Part shown: one piece after another, positions 1-8,640 of the stretch | Layout: each line of letters starts with the position of its first letter | How positions within the stretch are numbered: position 1 is the stretch's first letter | DNA from: Enterobacter chuandaensis | Lineage (GTDB): Bacteria > Pseudomonadota > Gammaproteobacteria > Enterobacterales > Enterobacteriaceae | DNA length: 64,000 nt | NCBI RefSeq assembly: GCF_003594915.1 | Contig: NZ_QZCS01000009.1 | Coordinates: 106,769-170,768, forward strand | Reading direction: 5' to 3' | Program-made: the position numbers and the translations under genes | Notes under the pieces: model-generated | Databases searched by the model: none | What the model was told of the DNA's origin: nothing | The model's input: only the letters and a program-made list of their open reading frames with translations

Positions 1-234
1 GATGCGTGGTTCCCACTTCTGGATCGCGGAATAGCACGCCACCATGATTTGCAGCCTTAGCGCCGGGGTTTGCGGCATATCAATCAACGCAGACAGGAGC
101 GAGCCATATTCACGACGCATTACCCGCGAGCCGACCGGCGTCAGCAGAATGTCGCGCATGCTCTGGCTGATATGCTCACTGTCACGGATAGCGAGGCCGG
201 AATTGCGGTTCATCCCCATATAGCGCGCCGTCAC
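1..234 (-). CDS. W: P2 gpW-like baseplate protein (partial, runs off the window)
   Basis: Only the first 78 codons are visible; the gene continues past the left edge. The GTG start at 234 lies 6 bases after a strong GGAGGG ribosome site and overlaps the V stop codon (GTGA), so V and W are translationally coupled. The visible protein contains EHISQSMRDILLTPVGSR and RREYGSLLSALIDMPQ, which I recognise as the P2 gpW (T4 gp25-like) baseplate wedge signature. In P2 it works with gpJ and gpI to build the baseplate. The gene order V-W is the P2 order. Confidence 0.85.
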   Translation of the reverse strand, partial: MTARYMGMNRNSGLAIRDSEHISQSMRDILLTPVGSRVMRREYGSLLSALIDMPQTPALRLQIMVACYSAIQKWEPRI

Positions 235-872
235 TTGGTTCCCTCCGTCCAGCTCCCGCCCCGTTGCACGCCGCCGTGACCGTGGTCATCAACCTGCACA
301 CCGTTTGATTTCAACGTGCCGTCTGTATGTTCGATGTTTCCCCGCATGGTGCCGCCTTTCTGCACCTCAAGCGTCGCCGTCGTCAGTTTGTTGGTGCAGA
401 CCACCTCCGGGGTGTCGAGGGTGATACGTTCTGCCGCTTTGACCAGCACCACCGGCACGGTGGCGGTGATGGACTCCGATGCCGTCACGTCGGCAGTCTT
501 GATGCCGCTGACCGTCAGCGCACCGGTTTCCGGCTCATACTCCATAACCGCGCCATCAGGGAACACCACATGCCACGCATCCGCCGAGGCAGACGGGGCG
601 GGGTTATCGTCTGAGAAAATCCCCGGCAGAACGAAAGCGGTATCAAGCTCGCCACCAATCGCCAGCAGCAGTACCTGCTCACCGACCGAGGGAGCCCACC
701 ATGTACGCGAACGACCTGCGCGGGTAGTCAGCCAGTTCAGCCATGTAGTCTGGATCCCGCCGCTTTGTACGCGGCACAGCCCCTGCACAATATCGACCTC
801 AGTCACCACACCTGAGCGGATGAGATTGCGAATTGCGCGCGCGAGCTCCTGTAAAGTGGATAACGTATTCAT
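231..872 (-). CDS. V: P2 gpV-like baseplate spike protein
   Basis: This 213-residue protein matches the length of the P2 gpV tail spike (about 211), the trimeric needle at the tip of the contractile tail that pierces the host outer membrane. The N-terminal half holds an OB-fold-like region (residues about 20-100). The C-terminal half is beta-rich with repeated short strands. Near the end is DDHGHGG, an HxH pair that in P2 gpV-type spikes binds a metal ion at the tip. It is the first gene after a 68-base gap holding a strong hairpin, consistent with P2, where V starts its own late operon. Confidence 0.9.
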   Translation of the reverse strand: MNTLSTLQELARAIRNLIRSGVVTEVDIVQGLCRVQSGGIQTTWLNWLTTRAGRSRTWWAPSVGEQVLLLAIGGELDTAFVLPGIFSDDNPAPSASADAWHVVFPDGAVMEYEPETGALTVSGIKTADVTASESITATVPVVLVKAAERITLDTPEVVCTNKLTTATLEVQKGGTMRGNIEHTDGTLKSNGVQVDDHGHGGVQRGGSWTEGTK

Positions 873-894
873 AGTGCAAGGATGCCTCTGGTCT

Positions 895-920
895 GGAGCC
901 GCGCCAATTCGCGCGGCTCC
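895..920 (-). terminator. Perfect 10-bp hairpin between genes S and V
   Basis: GGAGCCGCGC (895-904) and GCGCGGCTCC (911-920) form a perfect 10-bp stem with a 6-base loop. It lies just after the S stop codon and 23 bases before the V start. There is no clear U-run on the minus strand, so it is not a standard intrinsic terminator. It may protect the upstream lysis/capsid transcript or attenuate read-through into the V operon. Confidence 0.4.
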
Positions 921-940
921 GGTGATGGCTCACACAATAT

Positions 941-1390
941 TTATTTGCCGAGGCGCCTGATAATGACGTCTTCAATCATCAGCTCATCGTCGTGGGTGAA
1001 ACCGAGCAACGGGCGCGCATCGTACTGCACATCCCGGCTGTTGCGGTTTGGCCGGTCTTTGAGGCCGTACTGATGCACCCGTGCCATGCGCTGTACCTTG
1101 CCGGTAAACTCCACCACCGCCGCACTGTCGCTGCCTTTGGCTTTCATAAAGCGACTGGTGCGCAGTCTGGTGAACATTTCGCGCTTAATGCGGCCTTTCT
1201 TGCTTCGCACTGGCTGGCGCTTTCGCGCCGCATACGGGGTGCCGTCGGGAGCCTGCTGGCGCTTGATACGCTGTTGCTGACTGGTACGCAGCTTTTTCGC
1301 AATCTCAGCCGCCATTTGCCGACGCGCCGCCGGTGACAGGCTGGCAATCAGACCGGCAAGACGTTCCTGCAGCGCGGTTAAGTCACTCAT
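941..1390 (-). CDS. S: P2 gpS-like tail completion protein
   Basis: This 149-residue basic protein has the length of P2 gpS (150), which with gpR finishes the tail end that joins the head. It contains the typical gpS stretch PDGTPYAARKRQPVRSKKG (around residues 48-66) and ends in a domain containing RMARVHQYGLKDRP. The start overlaps the end of R by 8 bases, which suggests translational coupling. It is the last gene of the long minus-strand operon that begins at O. Confidence 0.87.
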   Translation of the reverse strand: MSDLTALQERLAGLIASLSPAARRQMAAEIAKKLRTSQQQRIKRQQAPDGTPYAARKRQPVRSKKGRIKREMFTRLRTSRFMKAKGSDSAAVVEFTGKVQRMARVHQYGLKDRPNRNSRDVQYDARPLLGFTHDDELMIEDVIIRRLGK

Positions 1391-1850
1391 CCCACTTACT
1401 CACCAGTTCGCCGTTAACGTACAGCTCGACCGGACGCGTCACCGGCTCAGGCAGCGGCGGCTCATGGGCATAGCTGACATGCAGCGCGCCGTCGACCTCT
1501 TTGACGAGCGTGCGCTCGGTCAGCCTCAGGCTGATACTGATATCGAGCGAATCGTCGTTATTGATATCAATCATCCAGGTGAATCCTTTCTCCCTCCCTG
1601 CGTCGGTGGTCATAATGTCCGGCTGATGCTCACGCAGCCACGCCTGCACCGGCACAAATATCAAGTCGAGGTCGCCGGTGAAGTCAGTCACCACCACGTT
1701 AAGCACGTACACCTTTTCAAACGACAGCGAGCTCGCCAGTCGGGAATCGGTATGGCCGTTGTCGGCAAACAGGCGCAGCATATCGGGGTTATTTCGGAGC
1801 TGCGGCACGGCGTTAATCAGCGCTTTGCGCAGGCTTTTGTGCTTTTGCAT
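1383..1850 (-). CDS. R: P2 gpR-like tail completion protein
   Basis: With the ATG at 1850 the protein has 155 residues, the length of P2 gpR. That start lies 8 bases after an AGGA ribosome site; another in-frame ATG at 1859 is less well placed. The sequence contains DFTGDLDLIFVPVQAWLREH and ISLRLTERTLVKEVDGAL, which align with the gpR pattern. It partners gpS in tail completion. Its 5' end overlaps the 3' end of lysC by 38 bases. Confidence 0.85.
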   Translation of the reverse strand: MQKHKSLRKALINAVPQLRNNPDMLRLFADNGHTDSRLASSLSFEKVYVLNVVVTDFTGDLDLIFVPVQAWLREHQPDIMTTDAGREKGFTWMIDINNDDSLDISISLRLTERTLVKEVDGALHVSYAHEPPLPEPVTRPVELYVNGELVSKWDE

Positions 1851-2103
1851 CGAGTTCATCCTGACAGTGTTTGACGGTTTTGACCTGCAGCGCACAGGCA
1901 GTCAGCGCGCCCTCAAGACGGCGAATATCCGCGCTCAGGTCACCATTTGTTTTCGGGTCACTTCCCGGCATCGGGCAAAGGCTCACCTTCGGGCATCCGT
2001 TGACCACAATCACCGGCGCTGGCGCAGGCGGGGCGGGAGTGCAACCGACGCACAACATCAGGCAGAGCAGCGTTATACCAGCGGCGAAAGGCTTCATTTT
2101 CAT
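1813..2103 (-). CDS. lysC: Outer-membrane spanin lipoprotein (LysC, Rz1-like)
   Basis: This is a 96-residue proline-rich lipoprotein. A hydrophobic signal (residues 1-20) ends in the lipobox LCVGC, with lipidation expected at Cys21, followed by TPAPPAPAPV. It starts inside lysB in another frame, the nested Rz/Rz1 layout. The outer spanin bridges the periplasm with LysB and fuses inner and outer membranes at the last step of lysis. The C-terminal part is longer than in minimal Rz1 proteins. Confidence 0.82.
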   Translation of the reverse strand: MKMKPFAAGITLLCLMLCVGCTPAPPAPAPVIVVNGCPKVSLCPMPGSDPKTNGDLSADIRRLEGALTACALQVKTVKHCQDELDAKAQKPAQSAD

Positions 2104-2371
2104 TAAGTAACCTCGTTATCGTCTGCTCACGGCGGCTGGCTTCTGCACTTGCCTTTGCGAGCTGCTCGCGCAGTGCCACCTGCGCGGATTCATTACGTCG
2201 GGCGAGCTGACCGGCAACACTGAGCTGATTTTTCAGCATGCCAATCGTCGCCTTTTGCTCGCTCGCGACACGGTTTGCCGCCTCAAAAGAGCGGGATAAA
2301 TTGCCGTTCTCATGGCGCAACCACAGCAACCCGAGCACAGCCAGCACAAGCAGCGTTATCAGGACTTTCAT
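1958..2371 (-). CDS. lysB: Inner-membrane spanin (LysB, Rz-like)
   Basis: With the ATG at 2371 the product is 137 residues: an N-terminal membrane anchor (MKVLITLLVLAVLGLLWLR) followed by a long coiled coil (residues about 25-100) with heptads rich in Q, A, E and R. This is the i-spanin layout. P2 LysB has about 141 residues. The start overlaps the end of the endolysin gene by 4 bases (ATGA). P2 has a lysA antiholin-like gene between K and lysB; none is present here. Confidence 0.82.
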   Translation of the reverse strand: MKVLITLLVLAVLGLLWLRHENGNLSRSFEAANRVASEQKATIGMLKNQLSVAGQLARRNESAQVALREQLAKASAEASRREQTITRLLNENEAFRRWYNAALPDVVRRLHSRPACASAGDCGQRMPEGEPLPDAGK

Positions 2372-2865
2372 GCCACCACCCCGCCAGCCGTGCGCCAGAC
2401 AGTGACCAGCTTTTCGAGACTGTGCTCGCGCTGGCCGTAACCGGCACCCGGTAATGACGCCCAGATATTGCGACAACGGGAAACAGCACGCTCAATACGC
2501 CCCGCCCGGATATCGTCAATAGCACCGCGCTCCCGGATTAACTGGATCGCGAGCTTGTCCTGCGACAGTGGACTGAAATCAGGTAACGAGAGCTGTTTTT
2601 TATAGTGCGGCCAGAACAGATAAAGCTGCTGGTAACGCCCCGATGCCGTGGATTTCTCACCACGGCGATTAAACACTTTCGGTGGTCGGCCATGTGCGAA
2701 AGGGTGGTCGCTGTAATCGGTGAAAATCTCTGGCTTACCATCAAGACCGGTGACAATGACGTCATAGCCACGGTTTTTCGTCAGCGGATGGTTCGCTGTT
2801 CCTTCGGAATACGCCAGCATGTCCAGAAAGGCGGCGATATTCTGGTGAGTATTAATGACCGGCAT
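2368..2865 (-). CDS. K: P2 gpK-like endolysin (lysozyme-type muramidase)
   Basis: The ATG at 2865 gives 165 residues, exactly the P2 gpK length. The sequence shows LAYSEGTANHPLTKNRGYDV near the start, carrying the catalytic Glu of phage lysozymes, then a central STASGRYQQLYLFWPHY and LPGAGYGQREHS near the end, all characteristic of gpK. It cuts the glycan strand of peptidoglycan after holin release. It overlaps the holin gene by 14 bases and lysB by 4, forming a tight lysis cassette. Confidence 0.92.
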   Translation of the reverse strand: MPVINTHQNIAAFLDMLAYSEGTANHPLTKNRGYDVIVTGLDGKPEIFTDYSDHPFAHGRPPKVFNRRGEKSTASGRYQQLYLFWPHYKKQLSLPDFSPLSQDKLAIQLIRERGAIDDIRAGRIERAVSRCRNIWASLPGAGYGQREHSLEKLVTVWRTAGGVVA

Positions 2866-3148
2866 CGTCTTCCCCTTTCTGTGACTTAAAGCGGCGCTGT
2901 ATGGCGATTTCCACCACCTGATAACCGGCAATACCGAGCATGGATCCAATCCCGCACACGGCAGGCAGTGACATATCAGGAAACTGCACCAGAACAACAC
3001 CGGCGACCATCGAAACGAAACCGCCGAGCAGCATGCGTCCGACAAACAGGCGCGGGGTGATGGGCTCACCACCTGCCAGCACTTTCCCGACAACAATCAT
3101 CACGCCAATCACAAACAGTGACAGGACGCCTTTTTCCCCTTCTGTCAT
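2852..3148 (-). CDS. Y: Phage holin (P2 gpY-like)
   Basis: This 98-residue protein has three predicted membrane segments (residues about 7-25, 37-56 and 62-82) and a short charged C-terminal tail (RRFKSQKGEDD). It closely resembles P2 gpY, including VLAGGEPITPR and the FPDMSLPAVCGIGSMLG stretch. Holins accumulate in the inner membrane and open at a set time, letting the endolysin reach the wall. The gene lies 3 bases after X and overlaps K. Confidence 0.9.
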   Translation of the reverse strand: MTEGEKGVLSLFVIGVMIVVGKVLAGGEPITPRLFVGRMLLGGFVSMVAGVVLVQFPDMSLPAVCGIGSMLGIAGYQVVEIAIQRRFKSQKGEDDAGH

Positions 3149-3151
3149 GGT

Positions 3152-3355
3152 TTACTCCCAAAGATTGATAGTGTTAGTTACTGGTGAAGACGGCACATGG
3201 GGCAGGTCAATCTCGGTACCATGCGGCAGAATGACTCCCAGCTCAGACAGACCCGGATTAGCCTGCAGCACCGTCTCGACCACGCCCTCAGTGCGCCCGT
3301 AATACCGGGCGCAAATCGCATCGAGGGTGTCGCCCTGCATTGCCCTGACTTTCAT
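3152..3355 (-). CDS. X: P2 gpX-like tail protein (LysM-like)
   Basis: The ATG at 3355 gives the 67 residues typical of P2 gpX. The sequence QGDTLDAICARYYGRTEGVV is a LysM-like fold found in this tail family; it ends NTINLWE. In P2, X is essential for tail assembly. Its start codon shares a base with the end of L. Confidence 0.88.
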   Translation of the reverse strand: MKVRAMQGDTLDAICARYYGRTEGVVETVLQANPGLSELGVILPHGTEIDLPHVPSSPVTNTINLWE

Positions 3356-3861
3356 CAGAGCTGACCCACTATGCAGCGCGGCTTGTCCTGCAGACGCGCA
3401 ACTGACCAGCGCATATCCCGCCACAGGTCATCAATGGTGGTTTCCACACTGTCGGCTTTTTTGTCACCCTTGCCGGTGGCCTCAACGCCGCGATAACGCT
3501 CATACAGGGTGGCGGTCGCCATCGCCGTCACGGCGCTGAGGTAGTGGAAAACGCGCACATTCTCGCCGTCGATTTCCTCGGCAGGCACGTCGGCCAGTTG
3601 CTTAAACCCGGCGGCAGTCTGGCGCAGCCGGTAGTCGTAAAGCTCCGCATTGGTCTCGGCCATGCCGGTCTTGATGGCATTGCGCAGGCGCGCATCGGAA
3701 ACCGTCTGCTCAAGGCGCATCAGTTCGCGCACGCGCTTCGGATCCACATCAGGGAAAAAGAACGTGTTTTTAATCACTGCACCGCCCGTCTCCGGTGCGG
3801 GAATCACCACGCCCGGTACGTCCTGCGGTTCATCGGGCTGGTTCAGTATCACTGTCGTCAT
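3355..3861 (-). CDS. L: P2 gpL-like head completion protein
   Basis: This 168-residue protein matches P2 gpL (169) in length and position. It is mostly helical with KRVRELMRLEQTVSDARLRNAIK in the first third and FHYLSAVTAMATATLYERYRG in the middle, both characteristic of the gpL head-completion/stabilisation family. gpL is added to filled heads at the portal vertex. An 88-base gap separates it from M. Confidence 0.88.
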   Translation of the reverse strand: MTTVILNQPDEPQDVPGVVIPAPETGGAVIKNTFFFPDVDPKRVRELMRLEQTVSDARLRNAIKTGMAETNAELYDYRLRQTAAGFKQLADVPAEEIDGENVRVFHYLSAVTAMATATLYERYRGVEATGKGDKKADSVETTIDDLWRDMRWSVARLQDKPRCIVGQL

Positions 3862-3949
3862 GACAACCTCATCAGGTTGGGCGGTGGACGCCGGTCGCCG
3901 TCAGGTCTTTGCCTGCTTTGACCGGCGTGCCGCCCGGCTCGGGGAGCGT

Positions 3950-4702
3950 TCAGTTAACCGGCGGTTTTGCCGCCTTTGGTGGACGCCCGCGCTTTGCTGC
4001 CGGTTTGCTGGCAGGTTTGCGCGTGCGCGGTTTAGTCGTTTTACGGGGTGCGGCCTCTGGCTTTGGCTTCAATGCCCGTTCCAGTCGCTCAATCTCCTTG
4101 CGCACACCGGCATTGCGGTCGAGCTGCATCGCGCGCTGAAACTGCGCCAGCGCCTCGGCATTCATACCGGCATCACGCAGGGTCAGGCCAGTCACCTTAT
4201 GCAGACGGGCACGCACCATATCGGGAACGTCAGCGCCGTCGGTCAGATCGATAGTGGTCTGCAGCCAGGAAAGGTCGACAGACTCACCGGCATCGCGCAG
4301 ACGCTGCGCGGCAAGCGCCACTTCCTCAACCAGCATGTAAGGTGTTGTGCGGCGATGGTCAGAGGTGAGGCCGTATTTCAGCGCGTAGGGGGCAATTTCC
4401 AGCGCGCCAGCGATATCACCGGCATCGAGACGCCACAGCATGACGGTCATGACAATGTCATCCTGCGCACCACGGCCATCAGCCAGCACACCGGCGACCC
4501 ACGGCGCATAGAACGGCAGCAGCTCGCGCTTTTTCTCGGCTTTACGTTCGTTTGAACGGATGTTTTTTAACGTGCGGCGGTCATCGGCCAGCTTAACCAG
4601 CATCTGCTCATAGGCGGTTGCATGGCGCAGCGGGGCTTGCTCCCGCTGCGCGGTTTGAGAGGCCGAGACCCGCATCATGTGACGCTGTGCGGGGCTCGTC
4701 AT
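3950..4702 (-). CDS. M: P2 gpM-like terminase small subunit / endonuclease
   Basis: This 250-residue protein matches P2 gpM (about 247). Residues 1-60 are helical and basic (KADDRRTLKNIRS-type pattern). The middle shows VLADGRGAQDDIVMTVMLWRLDAGD, and the C-terminus is very Lys/Ala/Pro-rich (KPRTRKPASKPAAKRGRPPK), an AT-hook-like tail. In P2 gpM is the terminase subunit carrying the cos-cutting function, working with gpP. It lies 3 bases after N. Confidence 0.9.
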   Translation of the reverse strand: MTSPAQRHMMRVSASQTAQREQAPLRHATAYEQMLVKLADDRRTLKNIRSNERKAEKKRELLPFYAPWVAGVLADGRGAQDDIVMTVMLWRLDAGDIAGALEIAPYALKYGLTSDHRRTTPYMLVEEVALAAQRLRDAGESVDLSWLQTTIDLTDGADVPDMVRARLHKVTGLTLRDAGMNAEALAQFQRAMQLDRNAGVRKEIERLERALKPKPEAAPRKTTKPRTRKPASKPAAKRGRPPKAAKPPVN

Positions 4703-4705
4703 GGT

Positions 4706-5773
4706 TTAGGCTCCGCTTTCCGGTGCTGCAGGTGCGGTGAAATCGCCCAGGGTGATGTTTTCCAGCAGGCACCCGGCAGCATACGCCTCGACCACATAGT
4801 CGATATTCATCGACTCGTAGTTTTCAACGCGGTCTTTTTTCGGGTTTTCATCAATGCTGCGGCGGTGGCTCTCATCCATGAAATAGATAGAGAGGTTTTC
4901 CAGCGTGGTCACTAACACGGCATTCGCCGGGAAGTACGGCACACGCACAGCAGGCAGGTTGCCGATTCGCTTCTGGCTGATGATGATATCTGCCGCGAGC
5001 GCTTCGCTGTTTTCCTGCGGCTTGTTCACCAGCGGGAAATATTTGTCGGCCAGCAGCTTACGGCCAACGATGGCAACGAGTTTCGGGTCATCCTGATAAA
5101 CCTCGTCAATCAGGTTGTTGGTCGCATCCATCACCAGCGCGTCGAGGTTCTCATAGTCGCCGTTTCGACCGACACGAATCACTGCTGAAACGACCTTACC
5201 GTCAGCGTCGGTGATGTTGCTCATCACGCGCGTCGGGGCTTCATTGCGGTATTTCTGCAGCCAGCCGACGGCCACATCCTGCAGCATCGGATTTTTGGTG
5301 CGGTCAGAGGTGGCGGCGCGGGTGGTACCGTTAAAACCGGCCATGATGAAATCGAGCGCCTGACGCTTGACGATGGCGTCACGGATACGGCGCTGGAAGT
5401 CCTGAAAACGCGCCCACAGGTCGAGGGTTTTATATTTCAGATGGAAGTCAAAGTTAATCTGGTCGCACTCGTACTTGTTGGACTCAAGCGCGGTAAAGTC
5501 TGCGGTCTTACGCTCATCATCACCCGAAGTGTCGGTCGTGCTGGCGATAGTACCGGTCACACCAACGCCGATTTTCTCACCTTTCATTTCTGCGACCGGC
5601 AGGATATTAATCGTCTGCAGAAACGCGGATGACTCCTGCACTTTGTTCATCAGCGTTTGCGTGACGGACGGCTCGACGGTGAATTTTTTACTGACATCAT
5701 CAGTGCTGATGCCGTTCAGCTCAGCGACGCGGGTCAGATAGGCATTGAACTTAAAACGGGTTTCCGGGCGCAT
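4706..5773 (-). CDS. N: P2 gpN-like major capsid protein
   Basis: At 355 residues this matches the P2 gpN capsid precursor (357). It begins MRPETRFKFNAYLTRVAEL, includes ARFQDFQRRIRDAIVKRQALD, and has RVENYESMNIDYVVEAYAAG near the end, all typical of the family. gpN forms the T=7 shell and is trimmed by the gpO protease. Between its start and the end of O (5774-5849) is a small hairpin (GGGCGG at 5813-5818, CCGCCC at 5824-5829). Confidence 0.95.
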   Translation of the reverse strand: MRPETRFKFNAYLTRVAELNGISTDDVSKKFTVEPSVTQTLMNKVQESSAFLQTINILPVAEMKGEKIGVGVTGTIASTTDTSGDDERKTADFTALESNKYECDQINFDFHLKYKTLDLWARFQDFQRRIRDAIVKRQALDFIMAGFNGTTRAATSDRTKNPMLQDVAVGWLQKYRNEAPTRVMSNITDADGKVVSAVIRVGRNGDYENLDALVMDATNNLIDEVYQDDPKLVAIVGRKLLADKYFPLVNKPQENSEALAADIIISQKRIGNLPAVRVPYFPANAVLVTTLENLSIYFMDESHRRSIDENPKKDRVENYESMNIDYVVEAYAAGCLLENITLGDFTAPAAPESGA

Positions 5774-5849
5774 AGTATTTCCTGTTTGAATTTATCGGTT
5801 AGTCACTGCATCGGGCGGGGTTGCCGCCCGGTTTCGGGTTTGCGGCTTA

Positions 5850-6704
5850 TCAGCAGTCGGTCAGCAGCTCATCGCCACCACCGCCGCTGGCTTTCGTGCG
5901 TCGCGGCTGGCTGAAACTTTCGGTTTTATCGAGGGTGGTTTTCAGGGCGGAAAATGCCTGGCTGGTTTCTTCAACCTTGCCGGTCAGTTCCTGTTTGAAG
6001 GTGGCAAGCGCGGTTTCCATATCGGAAAGACGCTTATCCTGCGCAGTGAGGTTGGTCTGCACATGCTCGCTGACGGCGGTCACCGCCTCATGCACATCAT
6101 TCATGCGCGCATCGTCGCTGACCTGTTTACGGCTGAAAATGGCTTTCACCTTGTCAGTCAGGGCGGTAAATACCGTTTCCGGCTGGTCTTCAAACTCAAG
6201 CTCTGCAAGCGTTGCCGCTGAAATCAGGTTTTCAGGATTAGCTTTAAAGCGGTTAAGCGGGTTGTGTTTTGCATTGCGACAGAATTCGAGGTATTCGGTG
6301 CCGAGGCTTGCCGGGTCATCAGTCACAGCCAGACCAACGAGATATCATTTGCCGCTGTTGCTGAAATTCGGCGCAATTTCCATTGAGGTATAAACCTTCT
6401 GGAGTGCCTTATTCATTGCGACTAAATCGTCGGATGGGCTGATTTTTGCGAACAGTGCCAGCTTTCCGTTAAGCGCGGAGTCATCTTCGATTTTCTCCGC
6501 TTTCAGTTCGACCACATCGCCATAGCGTTTGAACGGGCTATCAGGAAACACGCTTTTGATGTGCTCAAGATTGATGCGGCAACCGTAGACGCGCGGGTCA
6601 AACGTGTCGGCCATTTCCTGAATATCACTGGCGCTGATAATGCGCCCGTCGCAGGTATCACCCTCGACGCCGATGCGAAAGAATTTTGAGACTTTTTTTG
6701 CCAT
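5850..6704 (-). pseudogene. O: P2 gpO-like scaffold/protease gene interrupted by an in-frame TGA
   Basis: The two halves lie in one frame and together make the expected gpO of about 284 codons. A TGA at 6347-6345 (codon 120) splits them. The N-terminal part (119 residues) keeps the protease triad at the positions reported for P2 gpO: Asp19, His48 and Ser107. After the stop the frame continues YLVGLAVTDDPASLGTEYLEF, the normal gpO sequence, into the scaffold domain. A GTG at 6326 could allow weak restart. Without the scaffold half, heads should not assemble correctly. A natural nonsense mutation is the simplest reading; a sequencing error cannot be excluded. Confidence 0.85.
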
Positions 6705-6869
6705 TGTCAGGAGTCCTGAGGTTAGGGTTACTGGTCAACGCCAGTTTCCAGACTCCGGGCACGCCAGACCACTAACGACGGCTGGACAATCGCCCACACA
6801 ACAGCACCTTAGCGAATCACTGACGGCCATTAAGTAGCCTTGCCCTGAATCCACTACGGCGAGGCATCA

Positions 6870-8639
6870 ATGACCATTTCCACCGATACAACCTTGTTGC
6901 ATGACCCGCGACGACAGGCATCGCTGCTTTACTGGCAGGGCTTTTCCGTGCCACAGATTGCCGAAATGCTGCAGGTCAAGCGCCCGACCGTGCAGAGCTG
7001 GAAGCAGCGCGACGGCTGGGACGGCATCGCGCCGATTTCCCGCGTTGAAAGCAGCCTTGAGGCCAGGCTGATTCAGCTCATCGCCAAGCCGCAAAAGACA
7101 GGCGGCGATTTCAAAGAGATTGACCTGCTCGGACGGCAGATTGAACGGCTGGCGCGCGTCAACCGCTATAGCCAGACCGGCAACGAGGCCGACCTTAACC
7201 CCAACGTCGCCAACCGCAACAAAGGGGAGCGCAAAAAGCCGAAAAAGAATTTTTTCAGCGACGAGGCTATCGAGAAACTGGAAGAATTATTTTTCGACCA
7301 GTCTTTCGAGTACCAGTTGCAGTGGTATCGCGCAGGACTGGCGCACCGTATTCGCGACATTCTCAAATCCCGCCAGATTGGCGCGACGTTCTATTTCTCC
7401 CGCGAGGCGCTGCTGCGCGCGCTCAAAACCGGCCATAACCAGATATTTTTATCAGCCAGTAAAACGCAGGCTTACGTGTTCCGCGAATACATCATCCAGT
7501 TTGCGCGACTGGTCGACGTTGACCTGACCGGCGACCCGATTGTCATCGGCAACAACGGCGCAAAACTGATTTTTCTCGGCACCAATTCCAACACCGCGCA
7601 GAGCCATAACGGCGACCTGTATGTCGATGAAATATTCTGGATCCCGAACTTTCAGAAACTGCGCAAAGTCGCCTCGGGCATGGCATCGCAGAAGCACCTG
7701 CGCTCAACCTACTTTTCGACCCCCTCAACACTGGCGCACGGGGCTTACCCCTTCTGGTCGGGTGAGCTGTTCAACAAGGGGCGCGCCAGTGCCGCTGACC
7801 GCATCGAAATCGACATCAGTCACCGCGCGCTCGCCGGTGGTAAGCTCTGCGACGATGGCCAGTGGCGGCAGATTGTCACCATTGAGGACGCCCTTGCCGG
7901 GGGCTGCACCCTGTTCGACCTCGACCAGCTCAAACGCGAAAACAGTGATGATGATTTTAAGAACCTGTTTATGTGCGAGTTTGTCGACGATAAGGCATCG
8001 GTATTCCCGTTCGAGGAGCTGCAGCGCTGCATGGTCGATGTGATGGAAGAATGGGAGGACTTTGCCCCGTTCGCCGACCATCCTTTCGGTTCTCGCCCGG
8101 TCTGGATTGGCTACGACCCGTCGCACACTGGCGACAGTGCCGGATGTGTCGTGCTCGCACCGCCGGTGGTCTCGGGTGGCAAGTTCCGCATGCTGGAGCG
8201 CCACCAGTGGAAAGGCATGGACTTTGCCGCGCAGGCAGAGGGCATCCGCAAACTGACCGAGAAATACAACGTCGAATACATCGGCATTGACGCAACCGGC
8301 CTCGGTCTGGGCGTATTCCAGTTGGTTCGCTCATTCTACCCGGCGGCACGCGGCATCCGTTACACACCTGAAATGAAAACCGCGATGGTGCTCAAGGCAA
8401 AAGACACCATTCGCCGTGGCTGTCTGGAGTACGACGCCGGGGCAACCGACGTCACGCAGTCGTTTATGTCGATTCGCAAAACCATGACCAGCAGCGGGCG
8501 CAGTGCCACCTACGAGGCCAGTCGCACCGAGGAAGCCAGTCACGCCGATATCGCATGGGCGACCATGCACGCCCTGTTAAACGAACCGCTTTCTGCCGGT
8601 AGCGGCATGCAGCCTAAATCAATTCTGGAGTTCAACTAA
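6870..8639 (+). CDS. P: P2 gpP-like large terminase ATPase
   Basis: This 589-residue protein matches P2 gpP (590). The N-terminus has a helix-turn-helix (IAEMLQVKRPTVQSWKQR, residues about 30-48). The ATPase core shows the variant Walker A KSRQIGAT (about 166-173) and a Walker B with VDEIFW (about 252). The C-terminal part has WIGYDPSHTGDS (about 412) and IGIDATGLGLG, fitting an RNase H-like fold. It drives DNA into the prohead. It diverges from O, as in P2, with a 165-base promoter region between them. Confidence 0.95.
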   Translation: MTISTDTTLLHDPRRQASLLYWQGFSVPQIAEMLQVKRPTVQSWKQRDGWDGIAPISRVESSLEARLIQLIAKPQKTGGDFKEIDLLGRQIERLARVNRYSQTGNEADLNPNVANRNKGERKKPKKNFFSDEAIEKLEELFFDQSFEYQLQWYRAGLAHRIRDILKSRQIGATFYFSREALLRALKTGHNQIFLSASKTQAYVFREYIIQFARLVDVDLTGDPIVIGNNGAKLIFLGTNSNTAQSHNGDLYVDEIFWIPNFQKLRKVASGMASQKHLRSTYFSTPSTLAHGAYPFWSGELFNKGRASAADRIEIDISHRALAGGKLCDDGQWRQIVTIEDALAGGCTLFDLDQLKRENSDDDFKNLFMCEFVDDKASVFPFEELQRCMVDVMEEWEDFAPFADHPFGSRPVWIGYDPSHTGDSAGCVVLAPPVVSGGKFRMLERHQWKGMDFAAQAEGIRKLTEKYNVEYIGIDATGLGLGVFQLVRSFYPAARGIRYTPEMKTAMVLKAKDTIRRGCLEYDAGATDVTQSFMSIRKTMTSSGRSATYEASRTEEASHADIAWATMHALLNEPLSAGSGMQPKSILEFN

Positions 8640-8640
8640 A

